From: Aphelocoma coerulescens
Lineage: Eukaryota; Chordata; Aves; Passeriformes; Corvidae
Length of the DNA: 64,000 bases
Reading direction: 5' to 3'
Assembly: GCF_041296385.1 (NCBI RefSeq)
Contig: NW_027184085.1
Span: forward strand, 56,325,109-56,389,108
This document shows positions 1 to 12,200 of the stretch, piece after piece. Numbering within the stretch: the stretch's first letter is position 1; every line of letters starts with the position of its first letter. The notes below the pieces were generated by a model. The model ran no database searches. It was not told the origin of the DNA and worked only from the letters and a program-made list of their open reading frames with translations. A program made the position numbers and the translations under genes.

Positions 1-1416
1 TGGTTTTGACTCTGCTTGCAAATATAAAGAGTCATGGAAAAATCTGTAGCTTTCAGTGTGACCCAGCCTAATGCTTCTGATTTATAACACTATTGTTGGA
101 GCCTTAAACTCATTCTTTTATATATTAAAGTGATTTCTGCCATTTGCAAAAGCCTGGTATGTTCACAGAAACTGATCACAGAAAGCAACCATAAGCCCAT
201 TCCAATATGAGTTTCTTAGACCCATTCATTTGCTGAGTAGGTTTGGAAGATTTCCTAATTACTACTTAGTGTTTTGCAATAGTCATTAAAACCTCCTACT
301 ACATATGTAGAGTGCATGACTGGACAAAGATATAAAGTGAATGTGTATATATATACTTGTTCCACCTACCCTTCTATATGACAGTTGATGTCTGTCAACC
401 TTTTTTTTACCTTTGCAACAATTTTAGCTTCCTTTGCTCTCTTTCTTTGTAAGCATACACTTATAATGATATCTATCATTGGTCTTTTTAGGTTGTTTTA
501 TTGAGACCTCAGAATACTATTCATTAGTATTATTTAGATATATTTGGCAGCTTGCAGAGATCTAGAGCTGTTTTTTTAAAGCACTTGTGTTAGCATATAC
601 AAGCATGAGCCAAAGACTCACTTGGATAACTGGGAAATGCCAGAGAAGCAAGAATAAAACAGAACTAAAAGGAGAACTAAAACTAAAAAAATTCATCTGC
701 AACAAAATTAATCTCAGACTCAGACATACACCAATTTTTGTCAACATGTGCTATCTTATTTCATGTTATAGATCTAGGGCGGATTTTTTTGTTACTGTAA
801 TGTTTTGGAAGATCCCCTACGTGTTAGAAGAGGTATGTAGGATGTAGAGGTGACTATTAATTGAGAAGATAAGTGGAAAACTCCTGCTACATTATGTCTA
901 AGTTTTCAATAGACTTCAACCTATAAATTTATCAAGGGCTAGGGTATTTATTCAGCAGGGGAAGAAGTGCAATATAGGAGAAGGGGAATGTTACAGAGGA
1001 AGGTTATTTGGTTGGGTTTATTTAAACTCAAATCTGAAGCGTTATATGCCTCTTCTTTCCCCATTTAGAAAATAGTACTATGATCAGGGTTGAGGGTTAA
1101 AATATAGTAATGATTTTACAACCTGTGTATGGGTACACATCAATCCCAGCATAAACTGGAGCACTACAAGTCTGAAAATTTCACCAAGGATCAAAGACAC
1201 ATCCTGGATATCAAAGCAGTTGCATTCTCATGAACAGCTGCCTTCTCTTACACAGCTCCATCTATGTGAATCCCAATACATCACTGTTTAACCCCAGTGA
1301 AGGTCTCCTGCTTTCCAGCTTTTCTGGATACTGCCCTTTCTATGGAGGTCAGGAAATAGAAATTTACGGGTATCTGTAAGACAGTACACCAGCACATTAA
1401 TGAAGCAGACTCACTG
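1..1416. other. unique AT-rich intergenic or intronic DNA
   Basis: I see no gene, RNA or recognisable repeat here. The few open frames are under 90 codons, have no splice context and show no protein family I recognise. The segment ends at the first base of a solo LTR. Confidence 0.5.
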
Positions 1417-2862
1417 TGTAGCGGGTTCAGTTTGTAACCGGGCAGAAACACCAATTTAGAGTGTAGTGGTTTGGTCCAAAATACTCATTACTTACTTATT
1501 TACCTTCTGTGAGATAAGAATTAGGAGAAAGCAAAGCAGGCACAAAACTTAAAAGAATATAAAGAAGTTTATTAACAGACCTAAAAGAAAGGAAAAAAAA
1601 ATCTGACCACATCTTCAGAACACTTCTCCTCCCCCCACCTTTCTCCCTTCTCCCACTGACACTGTAAAAAGACAACCCTTGAGATTTTCAGTCAGTTTAC
1701 CACCTCTATAATAACCTTTTTCAGTTCACTTAGGGAGAGGAGTCTCTCTTGCTCATGCTATGGAGACATCTCCACAAGAAGTTCTCTCATGGCTCAGTAT
1801 CACAATGAGACAGCCGCCTGGGTTGGTTCTCTGCTCACATGTGAGAGTCCCTTCCCTCAACTTACAGCTTTTCCCACCACTGCTTTCGAGGGTCCAATCT
1901 TGAGCTACTGGGGTACCATTTTAAGGTTGAGCTGTTCAGAAACAAAGGTTCTCTTCACCCATCTCTGGGAGCATCTTCATCTCTAGGAATAGAGGCCCTC
2001 CCCCTTCCCTGAGAGCAACAAGGGTCCTCATCATCTTCATCTCTAGGACTGTCTCTGGGAGCATCTCTAGGAACAGAGGTCTTTCTCCTTCCGATTTGGA
2101 GCAAGAGTCCTCATCACTTCCATCTCTCCCTGTTCAAACTTCTCATCAAATTACAGCTGCTTCAGCATTTGCCTATTTCAGCACAGGTACTTTGCTCACA
2201 GTATGAACGCTCCACCCCCCATGCTTTCATGAAATTACAATGGGTACTCTGATAGAGCATAGTCTATCACTACCATGGCTTTACAACAGAATTTCAGCTT
2301 CTAAGCGTCTCCTCTTTCTCCTCCCTCAGGGTTTCAGCTCTTCTTTCTCTACTTAATGTCTACAGGCTTCATCCGTTCTGGAGGAAACTTACAGCACTAA
2401 AAGGGTTAATCTCACCTGGGCCTTGCAGCTGGAATTTGCTTATCGCTGTTGCTCACATGATCTTTGCTGGGCAGCAGGGCAGCTTCAGCTGAATCTTCGG
2501 CTGCACTGGAGGCAGGGGCGGGTGCAGAGCCGGGCTGTGCCGCCTGCACGTAGCAGGACTGTGGGCGGGCTGCAGGTGGAACACGGCCACACGGATCCAG
2601 GATGGCTGTGTCCCAGCCCGGCCCCTCTGGGCCCCGTATGGGTCCCCCCAGTTACCTGTCCCAAGGCCGGAAGCAAGAGAGAGCTTTCCTGGGGTTTGTC
2701 CATTCTTAAATGTGGACCACAGAGGCAGTCAAAATTTTTAAGTGGCTTAAAAAATTGTCAATATTCAAACTAGCCAGTTTATAGGTTCTGTTAGGTCATA
2801 GAGGAAGCTGTAAGCACCTCTTTGCAAGAAAATCACTCCCGGAGCTACGCTAACCCATGACA
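1417..2862 (-). mobile_element. Solo LTR of an endogenous retrovirus, copy A (minus orientation)
   Basis: This is a complete long terminal repeat with no internal gag, pol or env sequence beside it, so it is a solo LTR left by LTR-LTR recombination. Read on the minus strand it starts TGTCATGGGTTAGC and ends in GGCGC-type U5 sequence closing with ACA; the two ends form an imperfect inverted repeat of the TGTC...GGGTT type. The 5-bp target duplication CACTG is intact on both sides (1412-1416 and 2863-2867). A polyadenylation signal AATAAA lies on the minus strand at 1573-1568, close to the 3' end as expected for R/U5. Positions about 1960-2110 hold an imperfect internal duplication of a block containing CTCTGGGAGCATC. 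A 5-bp duplication is most typical of ERVL-like elements, but I do not assign the family. It is homologous to the inverted copy at 6403-7768. Confidence 0.87.
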
Positions 2863-3436
2863 CACTGCTTTAAATTTTAGTATAATGAGTGAACAGAGTT
2901 ATGCTAATCTACACAAGTTGTGCTTCTAGAGCTAGACTTTGAATAAGTATTCTGGCAAGAATAAGAAAGAGATGACTATTTTTCCTAAGACATACACACA
3001 CACTTCCCTTTTAATTCAGCAAGAGTACCATGAGAGCTACAGAATACAGGATTTCACCTTTAACACATGTAAGCACATGTATGCACAATCAAGTTTATTT
3101 GTCCTCACCTTGAAATTTCCACAGCTTTGTAAGCACTGTAATAGTTACAGTTCAAGAGAGGGAAGAGCAGTAAAAAAATACTGCTTCATTAACTTTCTTC
3201 TAAGGTCTAATCCTGAGATTTACAAGTGTGTTTCCTAGTAAAAGGTAAAACACAGGAAAGTAGCTCTTTTTCTGAAAACATAGGAAAATAGCTCTTGTGA
3301 GAGTTGTGGCAGTGGTTCTGACATGAAAAAAATTTGATCAAGTTTTCCTTGTTTTTAAACATATGTTGCTTTTGTACACTAAAATACAAAGACTGTTTAA
3401 GTATATTAGCCATTAAGAAATTCTTCACCATTTGAT
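2863..3436. other. unique DNA between LTR copy A and the purine tract
   Basis: It begins with the right-hand CACTG target duplication. Beyond that I see no gene or repeat. A plus-strand open frame of 99 codons (2939-3238) has no recognisable product or splice signals and is probably chance. Confidence 0.45.
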
Positions 3437-3575
3437 AAAAGAAAAAGAAAAAGAAAAAAAAGAAAAAGAAAAAGAAAAAGAAAAAGAAAAAGAAAAAGAA
3501 AAAGAAAAAGAAAAAGAAAAAGAAAAAGAAAAAAAGAAAAAGAAAAAGAAAAAAGAAATAAGAAAAATAAAAAAG
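3437..3575 (+). repeat. (GAAAAA)n homopurine microsatellite
   Basis: About 140 bases made almost only of A and G, with the unit GAAAAA repeated around twenty times and a few length slips. The opposite strand is pure pyrimidine. It creates long artefactual open frames of Lys/Glu or Phe/Leu on both strands, which are not genes. Confidence 0.97.
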
Positions 3576-4189
3576 CATCATTGCTTTTGGAAAAAAATAT
3601 GCATAATAGACATTTTATGTGGATTATTTGTATCATTAAGGAAAACTTTTATGCACTTTTCAATGAGCAACCATAAAGCAAGAATGAAACTTGATGGTGA
3701 AAGAGCATTTGCTTAGCAGTAGTGCAGGTGTACATTCACAGAGAAATAGTGTACATGATGACATAGACAGAAGCATTTGAAGTCCATCTAAATGTCATAC
3801 AAAATGTTCGAAAACAGATTTTTTGTGATGGCTGAAAGAAAATTTTACACTGCTTTGAGATTTGTAATGTACTTTGGTTCCTTTTTTCCTTCATATTAAG
3901 CTCAGTTACTCCCTGGAAAGAATTGATATAGGTGTTGAGGGCTTCTCTACATTTTTCAGCCAACATTCAGTATTCAAGATATGACATGAATGGACCACCT
4001 CTCCAGTATTATGAATGGTAATTTAATCTATATCTTAAATCCACCATGAGCCCAGAAGCAAAGGTTGCCAATTATCTTGAACTGTACCAAACTATAAATA
4101 ATTCTGTTATAGAGATTACCTTTTCAGCGATTTCATTTCTATTTCACAAACCACTTTTATTGAATCAGCTGCTTTGACATCCTTGTCTC
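3576..4189. other. unique DNA, nothing recognised
   Basis: AT-rich sequence between the purine tract and the CR1 fragment. No gene, RNA or repeat is apparent. Confidence 0.45.
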
Positions 4190-5219
4190 TTAACTAGAGA
4201 GGAACAAATTTGATGGATGGACCACCTAGTGGATAAGCAATTAGCGGGGTGGTGGCCCTCAAAGAGTTGCAGTCAATGGCTCGATGCCCAGCTGGAGACC
4301 AGTGATGAGCAGTGTTCCTCAGGGGTTGGTATTGGGACATCTTTGTTAGCAACAGGGACAGTGGGACTCAGTGCACCCTCAGCAAGTCTGCCAATGACAC
4401 AAATTTTATGGCACTGTCAACATGCTGTAGGGAAGGGATGCTGGACAGGTTCACAGACCAGTGTAATCCTCACGAAATCACAGGTGCAAGGACCTGCATC
4501 TGGATCAGGGTAATCCCAAGTACAAGTTCAGGCTGGGCTGAAGATAGATCAAGAGCAACTCTGCCACAAATGAGTTGTGGGTGTTGGTGGATGAGAAGTT
4601 TCCACTTGGCCCAGCAATGTATGCTGGCAGTCCAGAAAAACATTTGTATCCTGGGCTGCAGCAAAAGAATTGTGGCTAGTGGGATGAGAGAGGGGATTTT
4701 CCCCCTCTATGTCACACCTACCGGGAGTGTTACCCCAGCTCTGGGGCTCCCCACATGAGAAGGACATGGACCTGTTGGAACAAGTCCAGAGGAGAGCCAT
4801 GAAGATGATTGCAAGGCTGAAACACTTCTTCTCTTGAATACAGGCTGAGAAAATTTGGTTTGCTCAGCAACAAGAAGAGAGGGCTCCAGGGAGAACTTAT
4901 AGCACCTTCCAGTACCTAAATGGGGCTTAAAAGCAAGATGGAGGGGGATTTCTTATGAGGGCAAGCAGTAATAGGACAAGGTGTGATGGCATTGAACTGA
5001 AAGAGGGTAGTTTTAGATTATATATATATGAAAGGAATTCTTCACTGCAAAGGTGGTGAGGCACTGGAACAGTTTCCCCAGAGAAGTTGTGGATGCCCCA
5101 TCCCTGGAAAGGTTGGATGTGGCCTTGAGCAGCCTGGTCTAGTAGGTGTCCCTGCACATGGCAGGGGGGTTGGTTAAGGTCTATTCCAACCCAAACCATT
5201 CTGTGGTCCTATGATTCTC
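4190..5219 (+). mobile_element. CR1 LINE fragment, 5'-truncated
   Basis: Non-LTR retrotransposon of the chicken-repeat-1 family. The left part matches the end of the ORF2 reverse transcriptase: the DNA around 4200-4400 runs from the 'GGATGGACCACCTAGTGGAT' region through the sequence encoding CTLSKSANDT, which corresponds to the CR1 block normally carrying the conserved FADDT motif. Here the F and the first D of that motif are changed to S and N. The frame is interrupted, so no protein is made. The right part is the 3' untranslated region, with the 'ggttggatgtggcc' and 'attccaacccaaaccattctg' blocks, and ends at the typical CCTATGATTCT tail. Truncation at the 5' end is normal for CR1. The left edge is approximate. 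Confidence 0.87.
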
Positions 5220-6402
5220 TAAAAATGGAAAAAACCCTATACATATGGAACAAAATACCAGTACTTGATTGAAAAAAATAGTTCAGCTATACTGCAGAAT
5301 ACCTATCTTTTGAAGAGAGCAGACAGCTAAACCATATATTCTTGTAAATCCCAGTGACAGACAGGCATGTGAAAGGGATAAAACATTCTGATTTTAAATA
5401 GTCTTAATCAGTTTTGTATTTCAGTTTTGTATACTTGGATTAAGGCAATCTCATTTCTCGGACATGTTTTACTTACTCTCCAGCTAGTACAGCAGTAAAC
5501 CTGCAGTCCCTACTATTCTAAATAATTTGAGAGTGATATACTTACGTAGATGATGAACTTTTTTCAAAAGGTTTTGCAGTAGATTCAAACCAAATGTTAT
5601 GAATTTCCAGCTGTTGTTTGGGGTTGTATGAATTGTAAATTTTTAAGGATGAAAAATATTTTAAAATTTCTTCTCTGTGTAGACAATGGTCTCCAGTAAA
5701 GGAATTCACTCTTTCTTGTTAAGTTGGTTATATTCACTCCTGCAAAACATATTTATACACTTCATAAATATACAGATTAATTTTATACCTCTTAGTTGGT
5801 CAGGTAAAGAGTTGTAAGAGTTTACCTTTAAAAATTTAATCTGCTTGTACTTAACTATCATCAGGCAAATATCTGCCACACTGTTAAATGAAACTATGGT
5901 AGCCACCACAGTATGGAGGAAAGCGTCATCACATAAATATTTCAAATATTGAAGTGGTGTATCTTGCTCTTTCAACTGTGGAACACTACTTTTTTTTAGG
6001 ACACCAGATGGAAATGTTATAATTCAAGCCACATTTTACAAGAATTTCTTGCAATGCTTCCATTGTCAGAAGGCAAGCAGAGCCTATCTGTAATCATAGG
6101 TCCTCAGAAGTGCAACTTTAGTAAAATCCACAGAAACAAGAGAAATGGATCTTGTACCCAAGCAGCACAAACAAGCAAGATCAAAGCTATGTCAAGTTAA
6201 TTGAAATAACAAGACTTAATTGTAAAACTCAGCTGTGCATCACCTTGTAGTTCACACTTTTTATCAGAGATTTTCAAAACAAATACCTGAATCCGTACCT
6301 TGGCCACTCAAGACCAAGTCTTTGCACTAAGCTTAGATATAATCCTCTTTTTACAGAGGTACAAGACATTGTCCTCTGACAGACATGGCTGTACCTTACT
6401 TT
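5220..6402. other. unique DNA between CR1 and LTR copy B
   Basis: No recognised gene or repeat. The longest open frame is 89 codons on the minus strand (5706-5975), AT-rich and without a recognisable domain. Confidence 0.45.
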
Positions 6403-7768
6403 GTCATAGGTTAGCAAGCATAGTCCCAGAAGGGATGTCCTTGCTAAGGGGTGCTTACAGTTTCCCCTGGGACCTGATAGAACCTATCAGCTGGCCAGTT
6501 TGAACATGGACAATTCTTTAAGCCACTTAAAGTTGTGACCGCCTCTGTGATCCACACTTAAGAATAGACAAACTCCCCCCCAAGCTCTCTCTCGTTTCCG
6601 GCGCTGGGACAGGTGGCTGCAGGCCCCGTGCGGGGGACAGCGGGCCCGGCCAGGCCCTGCTTGGGCCAGGCTGGGCCGGGCCACGGCCAGCCTGGAGCCA
6701 TGGGCCTGTTCCAGCCATGGAACCCCCCCCCACTGCCTTGCTGTGGGCGGCCAGAGCGGCTCGGAACCCCCCCCCTCCACTGCGGCCGAGATTCAGCAAA
6801 GCGGCACCTCTGTCCGGCAGAGGTCAGGGGACCAACAGTGATAAGCCACATTCCAGCTGCAAGGCCGAGGTGAGATTAACCCTTTTATTGCTGTGAAGAG
6901 CTGAAAACCTGAGGGAAGAGAGAGAGGAGATGCTCAAAGCTGAAAGTCTGTTGTGAAGCTATGATATATCAGAGTATCCTGTTGTAATTTCATGAAGATA
7001 TGGGGGGTGGAGTGTTCAACTCGTAAGCAGAAGCACCTGCGCTGAGATAGGCAAATGCTGACGCAGCTGTAATTTCATGAGAAGTTTGGACAGAGAGAGA
7101 TGAACCAGATGAACCAGATGAGGACTTTTGCTCCAAAGAGGAAAGGAGAAAAACCTCAATTCCTAGAGATGCTTCCAGAGATAGTCTTAAAGATGAAGAT
7201 GACCCTTTGCTCCCAGGGAAGGAGAAGGGCCTCTGTTTTTTTGTTTCTGAACAGCTCAACCTTAAAATTGTACCCCAGAAAACTTTCAAGAGTGGACCCT
7301 CGAAAGCAGTTGCGGGAAAAGCTGCAAGTCGGGGGGAAGGGACTCACATCGTAAGCAGAGAGACTCCTCTTCCTAAATGGACTGAACAATATTTGGAAGT
7401 GGGTGGCTGTCTCGGTGTGATACTGTTTTCATAGCATGAGCAAAAAGAGACTTCTCTTTCTAAATGGACTGAACAAGGTTATTATGGAAGTGGTAAACAG
7501 ACTGAACATCTTAAGGGTTGTCTTTACACTGTCAGTGGGAGAAGGGAGGAAGGTGGGGGGAGGAGGAGAGTTCTGAAGGTGGTATAATTTTTTTTCTTTT
7601 CTTCTTTTAGGTCTGTTAATAAACTTCTTTATATTCATTCAAGTTGGTGCCTGCTTTGCATTTCTCCTAATTCTTATCTCACAGAAGATAAACAGTAATG
7701 AGTATTTTAGACCAAAACCACTACACTAAATTGGTGTTTCCGCCCGGTTACAAACCCAACCCGCGACA
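6403..7768 (+). mobile_element. Solo LTR of an endogenous retrovirus, copy B (plus orientation)
   Basis: Same LTR family as 1417-2862 but in the opposite orientation. It starts TGTCATAGGTTAGC and ends CAACCCGCGACA, so the termini are TG...CA with the same imperfect inverted ends. The AATAAA signal is at 7618-7623, about 145 bases before the 3' end. No internal retroviral coding sequence adjoins it. The block around 7355-7396 (GACTCCTCTTCCTAAATGG) is repeated at about 7446-7487 with few changes, giving an internal tandem duplication. GC-rich sequence at about 6600-6800 generates several overlapping open frames that I regard as chance. Unlike copy A, the five bases on each side (TACTT and ATGTT) do not match. 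Confidence 0.82.
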
Positions 7769-8033
7769 ATGTTGTTCAACACACACTGAACAAATGTAAA
7801 TAATATGATCATAGCTAAGACAACTTTACTTAAATTCATGTGAGCAAATAACTAATGAAGTGTTCTGTTTTACTAAAAAGAGTTTTTACTATTTTTAAGG
7901 AGTAGCATTGCTCAATGAATCTTTATTTTTTTCTTTTAACAATTTCTCCTCCATTAAAGACTGTTAAGCCACAGAAACTGGATCAGTAGCCTAGCAGACT
8001 CAGTAACAGTAAATGAAGTGCTGTAAGCTTACA

Positions 8034-8051
8034 TCAGACTAATTAGTCTGA
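8034..8051. promoter_or_regulatory. 18-bp perfect palindrome with TAATTA homeodomain core
   Basis: TCAGACTAATTAGTCTGA reads the same on both strands. The centre CTAATTAG is the kind of paired ATTA site bound by homeodomain dimers. Within 250 bases there are further TAATTA or TTAATTAA motifs (about 8105 and 8168), so the site may sit in a regulatory element. Binding is inferred from the motif only. Confidence 0.3.
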
Positions 8052-9260
8052 GGGATAAAATACGGGGAAAAACTTTTCAGGTTTCTTTGTGAAAGGCAGT
8101 TTGCTTAATTAAGCCAACCACTAATTGTTAAATATTTTTCAGGCATTAACAGAGCTGTGCTGACGGTAATTAAATTTTGATTTTAGTGGTATTTGCAGGG
8201 ATTAAGTCACAATCTGCTGAGGCGCTGAGGTTAGTTAATATTCACTTCACTGCCACAGCTGTCCTCCATTACATTACAAAGGACAGGAAAAGAGACAGCA
8301 GAATAGGGTGAAGTAATGAGAAAGCTATTCATTCATTTGAACTGGCTCCACACTGTACAGTCTTGTACAAATGGATCTGATCTGCATGACACACAACTAG
8401 GAATTAAATCCGATTTAATTTGATACAATAAAGGACAGCCTAAGCTCTAAATGTATTTTTATTTTTATACATAAGCACTATGCACTGTATCAAAAAATAT
8501 AATCGTGATTATCATATGTTTCCATTCAAGTGGTATTTCTTTACTTATTAGCTCTACAGGAGTCCTCAAGGAGCGTAAACCAATTCCTGCTGAACCCTTA
8601 TTTCTTCTAGGTGCAAGGGAATGAATCCTTCAAATTTCTGGATTGTGAATTTTTGTTCCTGGTAGAATATTTACTGGGAAAATCAATGTTTTGCTTTCTT
8701 TTTCATGTGGTTACATGAGGGTGCCATGCCTTTGCAATAGATAAACAGGGCTTGAGCCTTGTCAGAGCTACAACAGGGTCTTGGTGGCTTTTCTACACCA
8801 ATAGTGTTTCACTCACCATGATGTCCTTCTGTAAAGGTTTTGTTGTCCTTTGTCCTGTGTTTGGATTCAAATTACTTCATCTTTCCAAAAAATGTTGAAG
8901 TCAGCAACTGTGCAGACCTGTGCAAAATAGTTCCTCTCCATCTCATGGAGTGCCTCATATGCTCTTCATTGTATTTAATCCTTCCTCCTTGCGCAGCCTC
9001 AGAACCCTCCACTACTGTTGGTGCTCTCAACCTGGCCTTAAAATTTCCCGTATGAGCCAAGAGGAGTAAGATCTAAACTCTCTCCCCCTACAAATGTGCC
9101 AGACAGACCCTAATTTTCTGATTGGGCACTGACTAATCTCCCTTCTTTCCTTGTGGATGTGGAGAGTTGTCCTGGAGAGATTTTGCACTGCTGGGGTATG
9201 GAACAGCTGTAAGTATGACCTCATTTCCTTCTGGAAGGGTGAGACTATACCAGACACCAT

Positions 9261-9288
9261 TAATTTAATTTAATTTTATTTTATTTTC
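9261..9288. repeat. (TTTAA)n to (TTTTA)n microsatellite
   Basis: Pentanucleotide run that changes from TTTAA-type to TTTTA-type units. Confidence 0.8.
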
Positions 9289-12200
9289 AAACACCGTCTT
9301 CTTAAAAGTTGCACCTAGCCTACTTCTTGACATTTACTCATCAGCCTGTTTCAGACTGAGTATCTGGTTAAACTCTTAAAATGTAAATATGAAGAATGAA
9401 TGTATATGTTCCCCTTTACCACAATGTCTACCATAAATTTCATTATATCAATTCAAGGTTTCTAAGGGAGGCTTTTTTTTTTTCATTTTTGAGAGAACAT
9501 TGTCCCAGAAAAATGTAAACTGAGTCATTCCCAAAAATTCTTACCAGCTCTTCAGTAATCTTCCAAACATAATTTCTGAATCATAACAGACTGAGACAGG
9601 TTTTTTTTGCTCTTTCCTGTAGTCCTAATGAGACTTAATTTCTCCATCAGCTAAGATGGTTTATGCCTGAATTCAGGAGAAAGTACTGTGTTTATACCAT
9701 ACAAACACATTGTATTAGGACTAGATGTCATCAGCAATCCTTTTTGTGTGCATTATCACACATCTCGTGTTTCAGCGAAGTAGCTGAGAAATCACTGGTG
9801 TGAATAAATTTATGGATGCAGATAATTTTTGCAGAATCAAGACAGGAGACTGGATAGTGGAAGTCACAAAATCAGTAATATTGCCACGCTTTCAAAACAA
9901 ATGGAAAGCTACCGAGTGCCTTTTTCAAACAAATATTTCTGCTAATTATAGGAAGAAGCACAGGAACATTTCCAAAAAATCTTGAGACAGGAATGGAGTT
10001 ATGTTTAGTTATATTATATTCCAAAGTTTTCTCAAGTACTAAGGTCTGTCTTTAAATAGGATCTTTTCAATAGCTATCTAACAAGTCATATTGAAGAAAA
10101 ACGAATATTAGAGAATATAATTCATACCAGAACTATATAACATAGGTAAATGAACAATAAAAATGATAAATTGGGCCATAGAAAAGATTACAGAAATAAT
10201 GCTTTCACATATTGGGCATTCATTAAATTGACTTTCCAGGGTAATTACTTTAACATTTCTACCTCTGATTCAGCACAGGCTTTTGGATCATTAAAACAGA
10301 TAGTAAATATTACAGGGTTTCAGAACCTATTCTTGCAGACCTCTTTCCTGGAAACTCAAGAACCGTGTCAAAGCCTTTGCTGAAGGCTGAGTCTCTTCTA
10401 TAAGTCCAGAATTCAGACTGAAAACTGAATTCACCAACAACATTTTTCTTTGTCAAACCCTGCTCTTTCTATGAAGACTAATAAATCCACTGTTTTGTGT
10501 AGACTGAAATAACTTAAAATAGTATACTAAAATTAGTAATGAATTAACATAGCCTGATTCATACTTATTCTGTCATTAGTATGTATTATGATAAGACCTA
10601 AAGGAAGGATGCATTAAAACAGGTCATTCTAAAGACACAGAGAATTTTTAGCAATTCTGCAGTGGGTAGATATGGCATTTGATATTAAATGTATCTGGTT
10701 AATAATTTTTGTTAAGAATTTTCTCTGGAGAATGTTGAAGTTCCTAGTACTTCCCCTATTGCTACAGTTCCATCTTCTTTAATGCTTCTGCCATCTTTCA
10801 TTGACCAGTAAAACTTAGAGTCATGTTCTTTAAGGACTTTAGAGATTTACAGATGCAAATTGAGTTCATGAAAGCATTCTTTCAATTTTTAGTATCTGGC
10901 AGTCTGAAAAACAAGAGAATTCATGTAGTCTTAAAATTGTATTTTTTATTTATTTCTCACTTAGATTTATATATAAATATATATATAAACTATACCTCTC
11001 CTGTGCTAAGGTAGCTTTACTTTTCACCAAACCTAAGGAATAACACATACCACACCAAGGCATGCCTTATGGGGAGTTTTCAGTTGGATTTACCTGTCTA
11101 GCAAGCAGGATATTCAGGAAAAATTTGGCTAAGGACCTGAAATTTAGAATTATTCTCTATAAACCAGTGAAGCAATGCACATTGCACTTTCCTTATCAAT
11201 GAAGTTTTTTAAAACTTCTTAAACTAAAGATACTGACACTGATTTGGCAGTGTAATGCTTCCTCCCAAAAAGATATATTTCAACACAGTACTTCTTATTA
11301 TGGGGTGCCATTGCGTTGTAAGGTGACAAATACAGGCCAAGACACCAGAGCCCAAAGTGCCAAGTCAGATTGCAACAGCTCTGTTCTGGAGAACAGAATG
11401 GATGTCTTGCAAATGGACGATTGTTCTAACTACTAATCTGATCTTAAAAATTTAACAGGGATACACTGGGAAAAAAACTGCTGCTTCTTACTAAGGCTCT
11501 GAGCCATGAATGTGTTCAAATCATGCATGTTTTGAAAAAAGAGAGACCTGATGAAGTCCAAAGGATAGTTGGAAGGTCTAAAGCTGAGCGATATTTAGCT
11601 TTTTCCAATTTAAGACTTCAAGAACCGGTTATACCACCAAAGAACATATTTATATGGACATATAGAGGAAGTGGGTAATAGAACCAAAGCTTTTCAGTAC
11701 CATGAAATGTATAATTCTCTTCTCATAACTGTGTTACACTCTTACATAAATCACCCAGTCCCTTAGATTAGTAGATTAGCATAATCTAAACATATTCCCA
11801 CTCAGATCCCTGATCATAAATAAGAAGTTGGGGATATTAATATATGTCTGTAGGGTCAAGTAATCCCTTTTCCATCACTTTAATTAGCAAATTATTCTCT
11901 TATTGTTTTACTTTTAGAATTGCTTTCTTTTTTCTCATCTTAATTTCATTAAATCAAATATATATCCTATCAAAAGATTTCCAGTATAGCACAACATTTT
12001 TAACGTTTTTATCCATAGCCTAATCTTTTCCTCTCTTCTCTTATACGCTATGTAATTCTGAGTTTTTAGGTGGATCCTCTCTTCTACATTTTCTTGCATC
12101 TGAAAGGATATTTTCAGACTAACGTGTGAGAGTCATGTAGGATAAAAGAGTGGTTTACTACAACTTTATATAAAGGGCTCAAGCTAGGATATTTTAAGAA

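Noticed and set aside
3207..3716. Open frames of 76-124 codons on both strands across the purine tract
   Set aside because: They consist of Phe/Leu or Lys/Glu runs translated from the GAAAAA microsatellite and have no independent support.
4217..4800. Open frames of 83-148 codons as possible genes
   Set aside because: They are decayed pieces or antisense of CR1 ORF2, not host genes.
6487..6873. Overlapping open frames of 86-97 codons
   Set aside because: They fall in the GC-rich part of LTR copy B and are shadows of one another.
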